Source: Fusobacteriia bacterium 4572_74 | Lineage (GTDB): Bacteria > Fusobacteriota > Fusobacteriia > Fusobacteriales > Fusobacteriaceae | Reading direction: 5' to 3' | Length of the DNA: 46,548 bases | Assembly: GCA_002084825.1 (NCBI GenBank) | Contig: NBMF01000011.1 | Location: 1 to 46,548 of the forward strand | Part shown: positions 34,987 through 45,457 of the stretch, in pieces | How positions within the stretch are numbered: position 1 is the first letter of the stretch | Layout of the letters: every line of letters begins with the position of its first letter | Translations under genes and position numbers: made by a program | Notes under the pieces: model-generated | What the model saw: only the letters and a program-made list of their open reading frames with translations | What the model was told of the DNA's origin: nothing | Databases searched by the model: none

Positions 34987-36674
34987 TTGAGAAATACATT
35001 TATAGATAATATCAGCTTAGAAGAAACTAAACCACTGTTTTTTAACAGGATAGAAAAATATAGTAAAAAAGAGATCATTTCAACGGAGAAATCTTTGGGA
35101 AGAATAACATCATCATCTGTTTTTGCCAATGTATCATCTCTTAATTTCAATGCTTCGGCTATGGATGGAATCTTAGTAAAATCTAAAGATACAGAGATGG
35201 CGAGTGAAACCAATCCTATAATCTTAAAAAAAGAGAAAGATTTTATTTATGTAAATACAGGGAATCCTATCAAAACTAAATTTGATGCTGTTATTATGAT
35301 CGAAGAAGTAGTGGAAATGCAAAATGGAGATGTGAGGATAATAAAATCAGCATATCCCTATCAACATATAAGAAATGTCGGTGAAGATATTATAAAAAAT
35401 GATATGATCTTACCGTCATTTCATGAGATTAGGCCAGAGGATATAGGGGCTTTATTTGCTGGAGGGATATTTGAGATAGAGGTGATAAAAAAACCAAAAG
35501 TTGCAATTATTCCAACAGGGAGTGAGATTGTAGAAGATTATAAAAACTTAAAAGTAGGAGATATCATAGATTCTAACTCTAGGATGTTTGAGGCTATGAT
35601 TACTGTATCAGGAGGAGAGCCACATAGATATTCACCTATTCGAGATGAAAAGGAATTATTGAAGAAAAATATATTAGATGCAGTAAAGAAAAATGATGTG
35701 GTAATTATTAATGCAGGATCATCAGCAGGAACCCATGATTATACCAAATCTTTGATAGAAGAATTAGGAGAAGTTATAATCCACGGTATAGCTATAAAAC
35801 CAGGAAAACCAACTATTTTGGGATTTATTAAGGGGAAACCTGTGATAGGAATACCAGGATATCCAGTATCAGCATATTTTGTCTACCAGCAATTTGTGAA
35901 ATCACTCCTTGAAAAGATGCTATGTAAAGAGGATGAAAAAGAAAATATAGTTAAGGCAAGGTTATCAAAACGAGTATATTCTTCGTTGAAACATAAGGAG
36001 TTTATTCGTATGACTTTAGGTTATGTAGGAGGTGAATTAGTCGCTACGCCTCTAGATAGAGGAGCGGGAGCAAGTATGAGTCTTGTGAAAGCTGATGGAA
36101 TCCTAGTGATATCTAAAAATAACGAGGGACATGATATAGGAGAAGAGGTGGAAATAGAATTATTAAAATCTTTATCGACTATAAAAAAATCTATAGTAGT
36201 AATTGGAAGTAATGATCCTATAATGGATAGAATTTCTGATAGTATAAAACTTTCATTATCTCATGTTGGAAGTTTTGGTGGGGTACTGGCATTAAAGAAA
36301 AATGAAACCACCATAGCCCCTATCCATATATTAGATAGTAAAAGTGGGGACTACAATATAGATGTTTTAAATAAATATTTTCCCTCTGGAGATGTGGTTT
36401 TAATAAAGGGGATAAAAAGGGAACAGGGGCTGATAATACCCAAAGGAAATCCAAAAAACTGACTTTAGGAGTTAAATCTGCAGCAGATATATTAGATCTT
36501 GATTTTATCCTTGTAGATTATGAAGATTATGATTTTGCAATTTTAAAGGATAGTCTAGAGGATAAAAGAGTTTTGAAATTTATTGAATATTTAAAATCAG
36601 AAAAATTTTCTGAGGAAATAGAAAATATACCTGGATATAAATTATTAAATCCGGGTGAGATAATTGAGATTTAA
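34987..36674 (+). pseudogene. moeA: MoeA fused to a periplasmic-binding-like domain, frameshifted
   Basis: The TTG start follows TAGGAGGT. Residues 1-400 are a second MoeA ([49 protein letters not shown]). From about 400 a PBP-like domain begins (SIVVIGSNDPIMDRISDSI) and reaches LIIPKGNPKN, where the frame stops at 36462. The remainder is found in another frame up to 36674: LGVKSAADILDLDFILVDYE, DFAILKDSLED and NIPGYKLLNPG. The segment normally containing the NRQRGAGTR-type motif is absent, so a deletion of about 60 residues plus a frame change hit the PBP domain. The MoeA part may still function. Confidence 0.82.
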
Positions 36675-36751
36675 TTAGGCCTCACTTTCCCTTCTATTCT
36701 AAATTAGGAGAGAATATGTAGTATTAAAAGTTTAGTAAAACTTTAATTAGA

Positions 36752-36880
36752 GTAATTCGGAGCGTCAAGCTAAACTTTTATATGCTAGTTGGTGAAAGTC
36801 TCACGCACGGTGTGGAGCAGGGGAAAAGACGGAGATAACCTCAAAATCTTACCTATTGCTATTTCACTCAGAAACCAAGA
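36752..36880 (+). ncRNA. Group II intron relic with large internal deletion
   Basis: GTAATTCGGAGCGTCAAGCT and the following bases to GTTGGTGAAAGT match the intron copy at 45633 almost exactly (one change). Here the sequence then jumps to CTCACGCACGGTGTGGAGC, the right-hand side of domain V, followed by a domain VI-like stretch and ACCTATTGCTAT at the expected 3' end. Everything between domain I and domain V is missing, so it cannot splice. Confidence 0.7.
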
Positions 36881-36995
36881 AAAGAAAAATAAGATTCTAA
36901 CCTAGAAAAAGATTTCTTTGTGCACCTCTTTATCTCCTTTCTTTGTGATGAATTTTTTTGATTTAATACATTTAATACATTTAATTATATATATA

Positions 36996-37037
36996 ACCTG
37001 CAAATTAAACATTTTTTCTAGTATCTAATTCACAGGT
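36996..37037 (-). repeat. Imperfect palindromic repeat, copy 2 (inverted)
   Basis: Reverse complement of the element at 30848-30890: starts ACCTGTGAATTAGA and ends ATTTGCAGGT when read leftwards. The 36881-37083 gap holds no gene. It may terminate the DUF234 ATPase transcript, although only T-poor sequence follows. Confidence 0.58.
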
Positions 37038-37083
37038 CATAGTTTAAAACAACCCACCTTTTTATATTCCTCTAAACTATATA

Positions 37084-38451
37084 CTAAAACTTACTCAATA
37101 TAATTCTGGAGTCTTTCTTAGCTGCTTTTATTAAATCAGAGCTGAAGCCAGATTTAGAAAATAATATAAAATATTCTTCCCTGCTGGTATTTTTCCATTT
37201 AATTTTTTTTGCTTTTTCTTTCAGTGCAAATAATACACTTAATCCCACATGTTTTTTAGACCATTTGCACTCCCCGAAGATAATTTCTTTCTTTCCCAAT
37301 CCCACTACATCTATCTCTTCATTCTTACTCCACCATCTCCCCACCTTGCTTATGGGGAAACCTATCTCTTCATGAGTTATGAGACTTTCCAGGCATAACC
37401 TTTCATATGCTTTAGAAACCCATAGATCAAAGGTTGAAGATATTTTTTCTAGGGGATATTTCAGGTTTTCTATCTCCAGATAACTCTGGTAAGGGTATAC
37501 ATAATTAAACCAAAATGCTAAATAATTATCTTTTATATAATAGAGACTTTTCTTACTGTTATCTATATTTTCAGTTACAGGCACTTCCCTTTCCAGTATA
37601 TCTAGATCTATCAATTTTGACAGATAGGGACTCAGGCTGCTAGAATTGAGCCCCAATCTAGTTGCTATGGCTGCCATTTTTGTATCACCGTTGGCTATAG
37701 ACTGAATTATAGAAAAATATCTGGAAAGATCATTTATTTCCTCTTGCAGTAAAAATTTAGGTTCCGAATAAAGAAAATTATTATTATCAAAGATGTTATT
37801 CTCTATATTCCATATAGGGGATCTATTTTTATTAAATTCCTGAATATATTTCGGTATCCCTCCGGTAATCGAATAAAATTCAATCAACTCCTTATGGGAT
37901 TTATCTGTAAAAAACTCATTGTAATAATCAAACTTAATTGGTTTCAATCTTATCTGGGCAGTTCTCCTTCCATATAGAGGACTGTCATAAGCTAGAACCT
38001 CTGAATACATCATAGATATCAATGATCCACACAAGATCAGCATTATATTGCTGTCCTTTAATTTTTCATCGTATATCCTCTGAAATATTGAAGAAAAGTT
38101 TTTATTTACCATACAGAGATATTGAAATTCATCTATTATTAGGACAAATTTCTCATCCTTAGGTAGTTTTGATATTAAATAACTAAATAAAGTATCCCAG
38201 TTCTTTATTTCTATCTTATCCAATAAGTCATCATTAAAATAAATTGCCAGTTGTTTTTTAAATCTTTCTATCTGTATCATTTCATTTTGCTTATCAGCAA
38301 AAAAGTAAAATGATTCTTTAGTTTTTATAAATTCTTTAATCAGGGTTGTTTTCCCTGTTCTTCTTCTCCCATAGATCACTGTAAAACTATATTCTCTTGT
38401 AAATTCTTTTTCCAAAGTTTTCATTTCATTTTTTCTATTTATAAATTTCAT
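37084..38451 (-). CDS. AAA-type ATPase with C-terminal DUF234 nuclease-like domain
   Basis: A 455-residue protein of the archaeal-type ATPase (PF01637) plus DUF234 architecture. Walker A is YGRRRTGKTTLIKEF, Walker B FVLIIDEFQYL, and the sensor region LILCGSLISMMYSE. A winged-helix segment follows (KMAAIATRLGLNSSSLSPYLSKLIDL). The C-terminus has EEIDVVGLGKKEIIFGECKW, the PD-(D/E)xK-like core. Such proteins are widespread in anaerobes and thought to act on DNA or in mobile/defence settings; the role is not established. The ATG at 38451 has AGGTG upstream and is preferred to the ATG 18 bases earlier. Confidence 0.87.
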   Translation of the reverse strand: MKFINRKNEMKTLEKEFTREYSFTVIYGRRRTGKTTLIKEFIKTKESFYFFADKQNEMIQIERFKKQLAIYFNDDLLDKIEIKNWDTLFSYLISKLPKDEKFVLIIDEFQYLCMVNKNFSSIFQRIYDEKLKDSNIMLILCGSLISMMYSEVLAYDSPLYGRRTAQIRLKPIKFDYYNEFFTDKSHKELIEFYSITGGIPKYIQEFNKNRSPIWNIENNIFDNNNFLYSEPKFLLQEEINDLSRYFSIIQSIANGDTKMAAIATRLGLNSSSLSPYLSKLIDLDILEREVPVTENIDNSKKSLYYIKDNYLAFWFNYVYPYQSYLEIENLKYPLEKISSTFDLWVSKAYERLCLESLITHEEIGFPISKVGRWWSKNEEIDVVGLGKKEIIFGECKWSKKHVGLSVLFALKEKAKKIKWKNTSREEYFILFSKSGFSSDLIKAAKKDSRIILSKF

Positions 38452-38776
38452 ATTAAACACCTCGATCAATTATATAATATAAATTATTATAATTCAAATT
38501 ATTATAATTTTATTTATGTTTCATAAATTAATCTTTCTCTAAAATAATAAAAAAGGAAAATACTTGTATTGAATCACTTCATTCAGTTTTAAAAAAAGAA
38601 TTGATACATCAGCGAGAATAATTTGTCGTATTTCGATTATAGGGGTATAATTTATTCCTAATTATAAATATTTTTTGAAGAAAGATTAAATTAAGTGAGA
38701 ATCTAAAATATACCTTTTAAAGAGACTAATTTTAGGCTCTGCTATTGACATACAAAAAATAAAGTTCTAATATATT
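38452..38776. other. Intergenic region between ATPase gene and truncated regulator
   Basis: About 325 AT-rich bases with no ORF or recognised RNA. It contains the promoter of the leftward ATPase gene and a TATAAT-like sequence near 38646 on the plus strand without any gene behind it. Confidence 0.4.
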
Positions 38777-38814
38777 AAAAACGAGAAGCAATAATTAAAG
38801 AATTATTACTCCTC
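38777..38814 (-). terminator. Terminator of the truncated Crp/Fnr gene
   Basis: Read leftwards, GAGGAGTAATAATT pairs with AATTATTGCTTCTC (two G-U pairs), followed by G and five Ts. Confidence 0.8.
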
Positions 38815-38843
38815 ATTTTATATGCCTTTTCTTATCACATATA

Positions 38844-39278
38844 TTATTTCATAAACTCTTTTTCAAGGGAAGGAATGTCTAATATCTCAATTTGCATAGT
38901 TGCCCCAGTCCTTATTATACCTTGATTTTCAAGACTTTTAAAAACTCGAGAGACAACTTCTCTTACACTTCCCAACTCTTTAGCTATAAAAGTTTTACTT
39001 TTTACTATCTTTATTGTGTTGCTTCCTTGTATTTCCATCTCCTTAAAAAGATATCTTGCAACTCTTGATTTTATAGAAGTATGTGCGAGTACCTCTATAA
39101 TATCCGAGAGGCTGACTATTTTTTGGCTCATCTCCTTAAGAAAAAAAAGTAGAAACTCTTTATTGGTAAATAATTGAAAAATAACTTCCTTGGATATCTC
39201 CAAAATAGTAGATTTCTCTTGAGCAATAAAATAAGCTGGATATTTATCTTCATTAAAAATAAGTACCCCCCTAATCAT
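38844..39278 (-). pseudogene. Crp/Fnr-family regulator lacking most of the sensor domain
   Basis: The 144 residues begin within the last strands of the cyclic-nucleotide-binding-like domain (KYPAYFIAQEKSTILEISKE), then show the dimerisation helix and a complete helix-turn-helix (SKTFIAKELGSVREVVSRVFKSLENQG). About 75 N-terminal residues of a normal Crp/Fnr protein are missing. Yet AAGGAG lies seven bases before an ATG, so a DNA-binding fragment without sensor may still be made and could act constitutively. It lies downstream of an efflux operon whose promoter region has a Crp-like palindrome. Confidence 0.7.
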
Positions 39279-39423
39279 AAAATTTCTCCTTAAATAATTT
39301 AAGTTTAACCTTTAAAGATTAAAACTAAAACTCTACTTATTTTTTATTTTAAATTTATATCTCAAACTATATCATAATATAATGAATTTTATCTGATTTT
39401 TTTATAAAAAAAATCACATAGAG

Positions 39424-39456
39424 TAAAAAAGATAACCTTTTTTAAAAGGTTATCTT
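39424..39456 (-). terminator. Terminator of the second efflux operon
   Basis: AAGATAACCTTTT and AAAAGGTTATCTT form a 12-13 bp stem just after the RND gene, followed leftwards by a T6 run. Confidence 0.9.
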
Positions 39457-39467
39457 AATCAAATAAT

Positions 39468-42400
39468 CTATATGGTAATTTCAATTTTTTTCTTTACCTT
39501 TTTTTTATCTTTTATATCTTCAAAGAGTGTATATACAACGGGGACAATGAATAAAAGGAGGAGTGTTGATGAAATAAGCCCACCTATAACAGCAATAGCA
39601 AGGGAAGAATATTTTTCTGCACCTACTGCTAGTTCTAAAGCTAGAGGAAGCATTCCTGCTATTGTAGAAACTGTTGTCATTATTATTGCTCTATAACGAA
39701 GGTGTGCTGCTTCTAAAATTGATTCTTTAGCACCTTTTCCTTTTTTCTTTTCTTCTATGGCAAAATCAAGAAGATGAATAGAGTCATTGACTACAATTCC
39801 AGTGAGGAGAATTATTCCCAACATGGTGGGCATAGAAAGATATTTTCCTCCTATGAGTAATCCTATTACAACTCCTATAATTTCTAAAGGTATTGCAAGC
39901 ATTATGGTGAATGGATGCAAAAATGATCTGAATTGAGAAACTAAGATTAGATAGACAAAAACTATAGCTATTGTTAAACCTATCAATAATTTTCCTAAGG
40001 ATTCTTTCATATCGTCTTTTTCTCCAGATAGGATAACTGAATAACCTTGAGGAGTTTGATAATTTTTTAAGATTTCACCAATATCTCCAGTAACTTTATT
40101 AAATGCTCTACCTCTTGTATAACCTAAAATTTCTAAAACATTTGTCAGATTTTCCCTTGTTACAAGGTTTGGTCCCTTTGCCATCTTTACAACTGCAAAT
40201 TCACGTAATGGGAATCTGTTCCCATTACTATTGACTATCTGTATATCTTCAATATTTTCAAAGGTAATTCTACTATCTTGTTTATATCGTATATTTATGG
40301 CTACATCTTTTTTGTTGGAAACTTTCATATCTTTTGATAATTCTGTCCCCTCTACTGCTGCTACAACTTGTCTAGCAACTTCCTCAGTAGAAAGACCTGA
40401 ACTGGCAATTTTTATCCGATCCATCTCTAGATGTAGTTCAGGATTTTCAATTGTCCAAGATGTGGTTATATTTTCCTTTTGCCATGTATTCCAAGACTTT
40501 AGAATTTTTTCCTGAAAGTTTTATTACCAGAGGAGCCTTTGTTGTGGATATAGCTGTAGAACCTAATTCTCGGACTACAAAGGATCTTAATCCAGGGATT
40601 TTATTTATATTTCTTCTTATCTCTTCTTCTATATCCCATATGGATCTTTTTCTTTTATTTCTGTTACTCAAGATTACAGAAATATATGATTGTTGGACAC
40701 CATTTGCTCCTGTAATACTTGAAGTGTTACTTCCAGTATCAGTTCCAATTTGGCTAGAATATATTTCTATCTCACTGATATTATCAAGATTTTTTTCTAC
40801 CTGTTTTGTTATCCATGCTGTTTTTTTCAGGGAAGAACCTGGCTCTGCTTCCATGGATATATATATTTGTCCACTGTCCATTACAGGAACCATTTCCATT
40901 CCTATAAGTGGAATCATATTTAATGATATTATAAGTAGTCCTATCCCCAAAGCAATCACAACAGCTCTATGTTCTAAAGCTATTTTGAGATATCTGAGAT
41001 ATCTATCTCTGGAATTTTCTAAAAATTTAATAAAAGTTTTCCCTATCCAGTTTATCCCCTTTAATATTTTAAACTCTTTTTTTCTGATATTAGATTTTAA
41101 AATTAAAGACATCACAATAGGTATAATGGTTAGAGATGCTATCAAAGACCCAGTCCATGCAAAAAAAAGTGTCATAGATATTGGTCTAAATAGTTTTTCA
41201 ACAAATCCACCTGCAAACATTACTGGGAAAACTACAATCATAGAGGTAAGAGATCCACTGAAATTTGATAAACCAACTTCATTTGCTCCTTCTATGGCAG
41301 CTTTTAAGGATGATTTTCCTAACTCTTCATAGTGTCTGGTAATATTTTCTATAACCAAAATAGAATCATCTACTAACATTCCTATAGATAGGAGAAGAGC
41401 AGCCATAGTTGTGGAATTTAAAGTTAGTCCTGAAAATTTCATAAGAGTCAGGATAAAAACAAAAGTAATAGGGATTGATATACATACTGCTAGAGTATTT
41501 CGCCACTTGTTTAAAAAAAGAAAAATAACAAAAATAGTCAAAATTATCCCTTGGAATATACTTAGGGCCAGGTTATTTACAACAAGTTCTATCAAGGTTG
41601 ATTGATCATCGACAATGACAAAATTAACCTCGGGATATTGTTTTTTTAAATATTTTAATGTAGTTTTTACTTTTTTTACTACTTCGATGGTATTGGCATC
41701 ACGCTGTTTTATTATATTGACAGCTACCCCTTCTTTTTTACCCATGGTATAAAAGGAACCTCTCTGATCCTCATAATAATCTTTGATTTCGGCTACGTCA
41801 TCGAGATATATAAGTCCTTCTGAAGACCCACCTATAACTATTTTTTCTAGTGGTTGTAGAGAATCATATTGAGCCGGAGTTCTTATCAATAATTCACTGT
41901 TTGATCTTGTGGTCTTTCCTCCTGGAATAACTACATTTTCACCATTAACTTTTGAAACTACATCAGACATAGACATATTAAATGCTGCGAGTTTATCTTT
42001 GTCTATACTTATTTCTACTTCACGTTTTTTCCCACCAAAAACATCTACAGAAGCGACACCTTTTACCAATTGTAGTCTGTCACTTATCTCGTTGTCGGCA
42101 AGAGTTCTTATTTCCTCTAAAGGGAAGGATCCACTTACTGCAATTGTTAGTATAGGTTTATCCTCTGAACTTATTTTTTTGATTTGAGGTTCATCTATAT
42201 CTGAAGGGAGTTGATTTCTCACCAGATTGACAACATTTTGTACTTCTACAGCAGCCACATCTAGATCTTTATCATAGTCAAATTCAGCAGTAACTATTGA
42301 TTTACCTTCCATAGCTTTTGAGGTTATCTTCTTAACTCCTTCTACAATTCCTAGTTTTTCTTCTAAAGGTTCATTTATAAGTGAACCTATATCTGAGGCC

Positions 42401-42564
42401 GACACCCCTTGATAGGTTGTAAATATACTTACTACCACTGGATCTATATTTGGGTTAAGCTCTGTTTTCATTGAAAAAAAAGAACTTACTCCTAAAAGAA
42501 TAATTGCGGCAGTAATGGCGAAAGTTGTATAGAGATGTTTTACTGAAAGATCAGTTAATGTCAT
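39468..42564 (-). pseudogene. RND efflux transporter, frameshifted
   Basis: A full-length RND pump is split in two frames. The first (42564-40447, 705 residues) has the N-terminal helix, porter domain and the first helix bundle with SIGMLVDDSILVIENITRHY (proton-relay aspartates present). It is lost after KLSGKNSKVLEYMAKG. The second part (to 39468) resumes at about NITTSWTIENPELHLEMDR and contains the second docking region and helices 8-12 (ILLTGIVVNDSIHLLDFAIEE). The break near 40480-40500 looks like a small deletion with a frame change. The total, about 1,023 residues, is otherwise normal. Confidence 0.87.
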
Positions 42565-43876
42565 TTCCCTCTCCTCCTTTAATATCGTTCCAAATATTAT
42601 TCCAAATCAAGACTTTATTGCCATCTTTGAGATGACTTAGATTGCCAGAAGCTACGAGATCATTTTCATTTATACCAGAACTAATTTCAATCATAGCATC
42701 GGATTCTATTCCTGTTTTAACAATGGTTTTTAAAACTGTTTCATTTTTTACAACATATAGATATTTATTATTATTATTATTGATATTAATAAATTCTTTA
42801 GGGACTACCAAAACTCTCTCAGCCTTATCGACGACAAGTTTTATTCTAGCAAACATATCTTCCGTGAAAAAATGTTTGTTATTATCTAGGTTTACCTCTA
42901 TAAGGGTAAGCCCTGAATCACTTACAGATGGCATTATTTTATTGATTTTACCTTTATACACTTCTCCTGGAATAGAATCTATCGAAATTTTAGTTCCCAT
43001 TCCCTCTACTATGTAGGGAAGATCTTTGTTTCCAACACCTAAAGTTATTTTTACAATATCATCGACTCCAAGTTTAACAAGTTTCTGTCCCAATGAAGCT
43101 ACCTCCCCAGATTCAGAAAATATATTCAGTATAATCCCGTCTTCTTTGGCTTTTATTTTTGTGTATTCCAATTGGTTCTTTGAATTATTAAGGTTATTTA
43201 AAGCTGTTTTAAGATACGTCTGTACCTGGTTCAGATTTTTTTGAGCAAGTTTATTCTGGAGTTTTGATTGATCCAATTCAAGTTTTGATCTTTCTACATC
43301 GATATTTATACTTTCTTCCTGTGTCTCGACCTGCCAAAGAGTCTTATCTCTATAATAATTTGCTTTTTGAGTCTCAAAAGTTGATTTTTCTTCAAGGTCT
43401 TTATAGTGTAGTTCTTTTTTTTTGACAATTAAATTTTTTAGATTCAAAGATGATATTTTAATTTTATTTTTGGTATCTTCAAGGTTAAGTTTTGCCTGTT
43501 CAACTTTTATTTCTGCATCCTTTTTTTCATTTTGTGATATATTAAATTTTATTTGATAATCTTCTGGGTCGAGGGTTACAAGGAGATCTCCTTTTTTCAC
43601 CCTGTCACCTTCATCTACATATATTTTACTTATTAAGCCCTTTACTCTAGGAGAAACTATAATTTCTTTATCAAGTTTTACAAGACCTGTATAATCTAAA
43701 CTTTTGATCAAAGTTTTTTTTTTCACTTCAAAGACCTCTATAGGAACCCTTTGATTTAATTTTTCACTGGAAATTTTAGGAGGAGTATTTTTTATTTTCC
43801 TTATTATGGTTGTGCTGACCATTGTAATCATTAGTATCGGTAAAATAAGAAATAATTTTCCCTTACTTTTTTTCAT
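42551..43876 (-). CDS. Efflux RND periplasmic adaptor (HlyD family)
   Basis: A 441-residue membrane-fusion protein anchored by an N-terminal helix (LFLILPILMITMVSTTII) instead of a lipid. Lipoyl halves: VDEGDRVKKGDLLVTLDPEDY and IKAKEDGIILNIFSESGEVASLGQKL. Between them lies a long coiled coil (about 115-235), longer than in the first operon. Its end overlaps the RND start by 14 bp and its start overlaps the TolC stop by 4 bp, so the three are translated as a unit. If the RND gene is dead, this adaptor may be left without partner or serve another pump. Confidence 0.92.
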   Translation of the reverse strand: MKKSKGKLFLILPILMITMVSTTIIRKIKNTPPKISSEKLNQRVPIEVFEVKKKTLIKSLDYTGLVKLDKEIIVSPRVKGLISKIYVDEGDRVKKGDLLVTLDPEDYQIKFNISQNEKKDAEIKVEQAKLNLEDTKNKIKISSLNLKNLIVKKKELHYKDLEEKSTFETQKANYYRDKTLWQVETQEESINIDVERSKLELDQSKLQNKLAQKNLNQVQTYLKTALNNLNNSKNQLEYTKIKAKEDGIILNIFSESGEVASLGQKLVKLGVDDIVKITLGVGNKDLPYIVEGMGTKISIDSIPGEVYKGKINKIMPSVSDSGLTLIEVNLDNNKHFFTEDMFARIKLVVDKAERVLVVPKEFININNNNNKYLYVVKNETVLKTIVKTGIESDAMIEISSGINENDLVASGNLSHLKDGNKVLIWNNIWNDIKGGEGNDIN

Positions 43877-45210
43877 ATTAAATCCCCCTTTAAAATATAC
43901 TCTATATCCCCAGAGGCTTTTTTCATCTTAACCTCTGACATTTTATACTGGTAAATAGCCTTATAATAATCTGTTTTTACATCCAAAAGAAGATTTTGAG
44001 CATCTATAATATCTATAATTCTATTTTTTTTAGCTTCATATTTTATTTTTTCTATTCTCAGATTTTCTTCGGCGTAACCTATATTTTTTTCAGCTCTTTT
44101 TATATTTATTAGAGCGGCAGTCATATCAAAGTATGCACCACGAACTTCTAAATTTATACGCGACCTAAGTTCTTCAATCTTTTCCTCTACTATATCCTCT
44201 TTTATATGAGCCTGTTTTACTTTAGATCGGGCTGTTCCCCCTTGAAATAAATAATATTTAAACTGAACTCCTGCATTCCAGTCATTATATGTATCTAGAT
44301 TACTGTCTCCTTCTATAGTATAATTTGCAACGAAATCTATCTCAGGTTTCATACTACCTTTATATACCTCTATCATATATTTCATCTGAGATTTTTCTCT
44401 TTTCAAACTTAGGTAATCTTTACGATTAGTGAAGGCCTTAGATAAAATATTTTCAAGGTTATAGTCTTCAAATTTTTCTTTATTTATCTCACTAACAGTT
44501 ACAGCACTTTCAGCGGGCATACCTGCTAGATGAAAAAGAAGCAAATAACTACTCTTTAAGTCACTTTTAATAAACTCTATTTCTTGTTCGGTTGTAAGTA
44601 TTTCTACTTCTTCTTTTATTCCATCTATTTTTATGGCTTTTCCTACATGAATATATTCTTCTACTATTCTTTTTTGTTCGACTAATTCATTGAGATGTTC
44701 ATTATTTGCTATTATTAATTTTTCAATTTCAAGTATTTGATAATATGTCTGAGCTACATCATATATAAGTTTATCTTCTTCCCAGCTAAAATTTAATTTT
44801 TCAGATTCGAGTGCTTCAAAGGTTGCTTTTTGATTCATCCTAAGGCTTCCACCTTTATATAATGGGATTTCCATGCTAATTACACCTGAATATTCTTCGT
44901 CATCTTTTATATAATCCCCATTTACAGTGTTTCCTACTGCGATGTCTTTATCATAATTTTTATATGACATATTGAGCCCTAGTTTTCCTAATCTTTCTCC
45001 CTTGGCTATATCTAGATCTTTTTCTTTTATCTGTATCTCTTTTTTTCTAGATCTTAAATCATGATTATTTTTCAGAGCCTCCCCTATGAACTGCTTGAGA
45101 TTCATACTGTTTTTAGAAACTTCCTCTCGAGCAAAAACAGTAGATCCAATTATTATAAATAATATGTTTATCCCTACATACATCAATAGAGATTTTTTCA
45201 ATTTTTTCAA
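43873..45210 (-). CDS. TolC-family outer-membrane channel
   Basis: A 445-residue TolC-type protein of ordinary length with an N-terminal signal segment (MYVGINILFIIIGSTVFA). Both repeats of the outer-membrane efflux fold are visible: NNHDLRSRKKEIQIKEKDL with YSGVISMEIPLYKGGSLR, and YNDWNAGVQFKYYLFQGGT followed by the helical hairpin ending in IDAQNLLLDVKTDYYKA. The TTG at 45210 is chosen because GGGAGG lies seven bases before it; the ORF extends further upstream without a better start. Second gene of the operon after a small ORF. Confidence 0.9.
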   Translation of the reverse strand: MKKLKKSLLMYVGINILFIIIGSTVFAREEVSKNSMNLKQFIGEALKNNHDLRSRKKEIQIKEKDLDIAKGERLGKLGLNMSYKNYDKDIAVGNTVNGDYIKDDEEYSGVISMEIPLYKGGSLRMNQKATFEALESEKLNFSWEEDKLIYDVAQTYYQILEIEKLIIANNEHLNELVEQKRIVEEYIHVGKAIKIDGIKEEVEILTTEQEIEFIKSDLKSSYLLLFHLAGMPAESAVTVSEINKEKFEDYNLENILSKAFTNRKDYLSLKREKSQMKYMIEVYKGSMKPEIDFVANYTIEGDSNLDTYNDWNAGVQFKYYLFQGGTARSKVKQAHIKEDIVEEKIEELRSRINLEVRGAYFDMTAALINIKRAEKNIGYAEENLRIEKIKYEAKKNRIIDIIDAQNLLLDVKTDYYKAIYQYKMSEVKMKKASGDIEYILKGDLI

Positions 45211-45297
45211 AATATTACCTCCCGTATAAATTAAAAACAAAAAATTGCCCCCATAGACCACACAATAAGAGTTATCTGAAAAATCTTATAAAGCTCT

Positions 45298-45408
45298 TTA
45301 AGCCATAAGTTTTATAACAAGGACAGAAAGTTCTGACGGTATTTTTTTAGCTACTCCTTTTTTTGCTCTTGAAAATCCTATTAATTCTTTTAAATTGATT
45401 ACATTCAT
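45298..45408 (-). CDS. Small ORF (36 residues) leading the second efflux operon
   Basis: ATG preceded by AAAGGAG at good distance. The peptide begins MNVINLKELIGFSRAKKGVA and ends SVLVIKLMA: basic, with a helix-forming N-terminus. I do not recognise it. It could be a small regulatory peptide or the relic of a regulator gene, since the other efflux operon has a TetR gene at the same place. It lies 87 bp upstream of tolC on the same strand and directly behind the candidate promoter. Confidence 0.5.
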   Translation of the reverse strand: MNVINLKELIGFSRAKKGVAKKIPSELSVLVIKLMA

Positions 45409-45457
45409 AATAAATCACTCCTTTTTTTTTAGTTATCAGTTCTCCTCGAATTTATAC

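Noticed and set aside
38844-39278. Truncated Crp/Fnr gene as a natural short regulator
   Set aside because: The start lies in the middle of a conserved beta-roll, which argues for truncation, although its ribosome binding site means that expression cannot be excluded.
40451-41332. Long plus-strand open frame of 293 codons opposite the RND gene
   Set aside because: It is the mirror of a strongly conserved RND coding region, lacks a ribosome binding site and has no domain of its own. The same holds for the smaller antisense frames over the efflux adaptors, nagE and the dGTPase.
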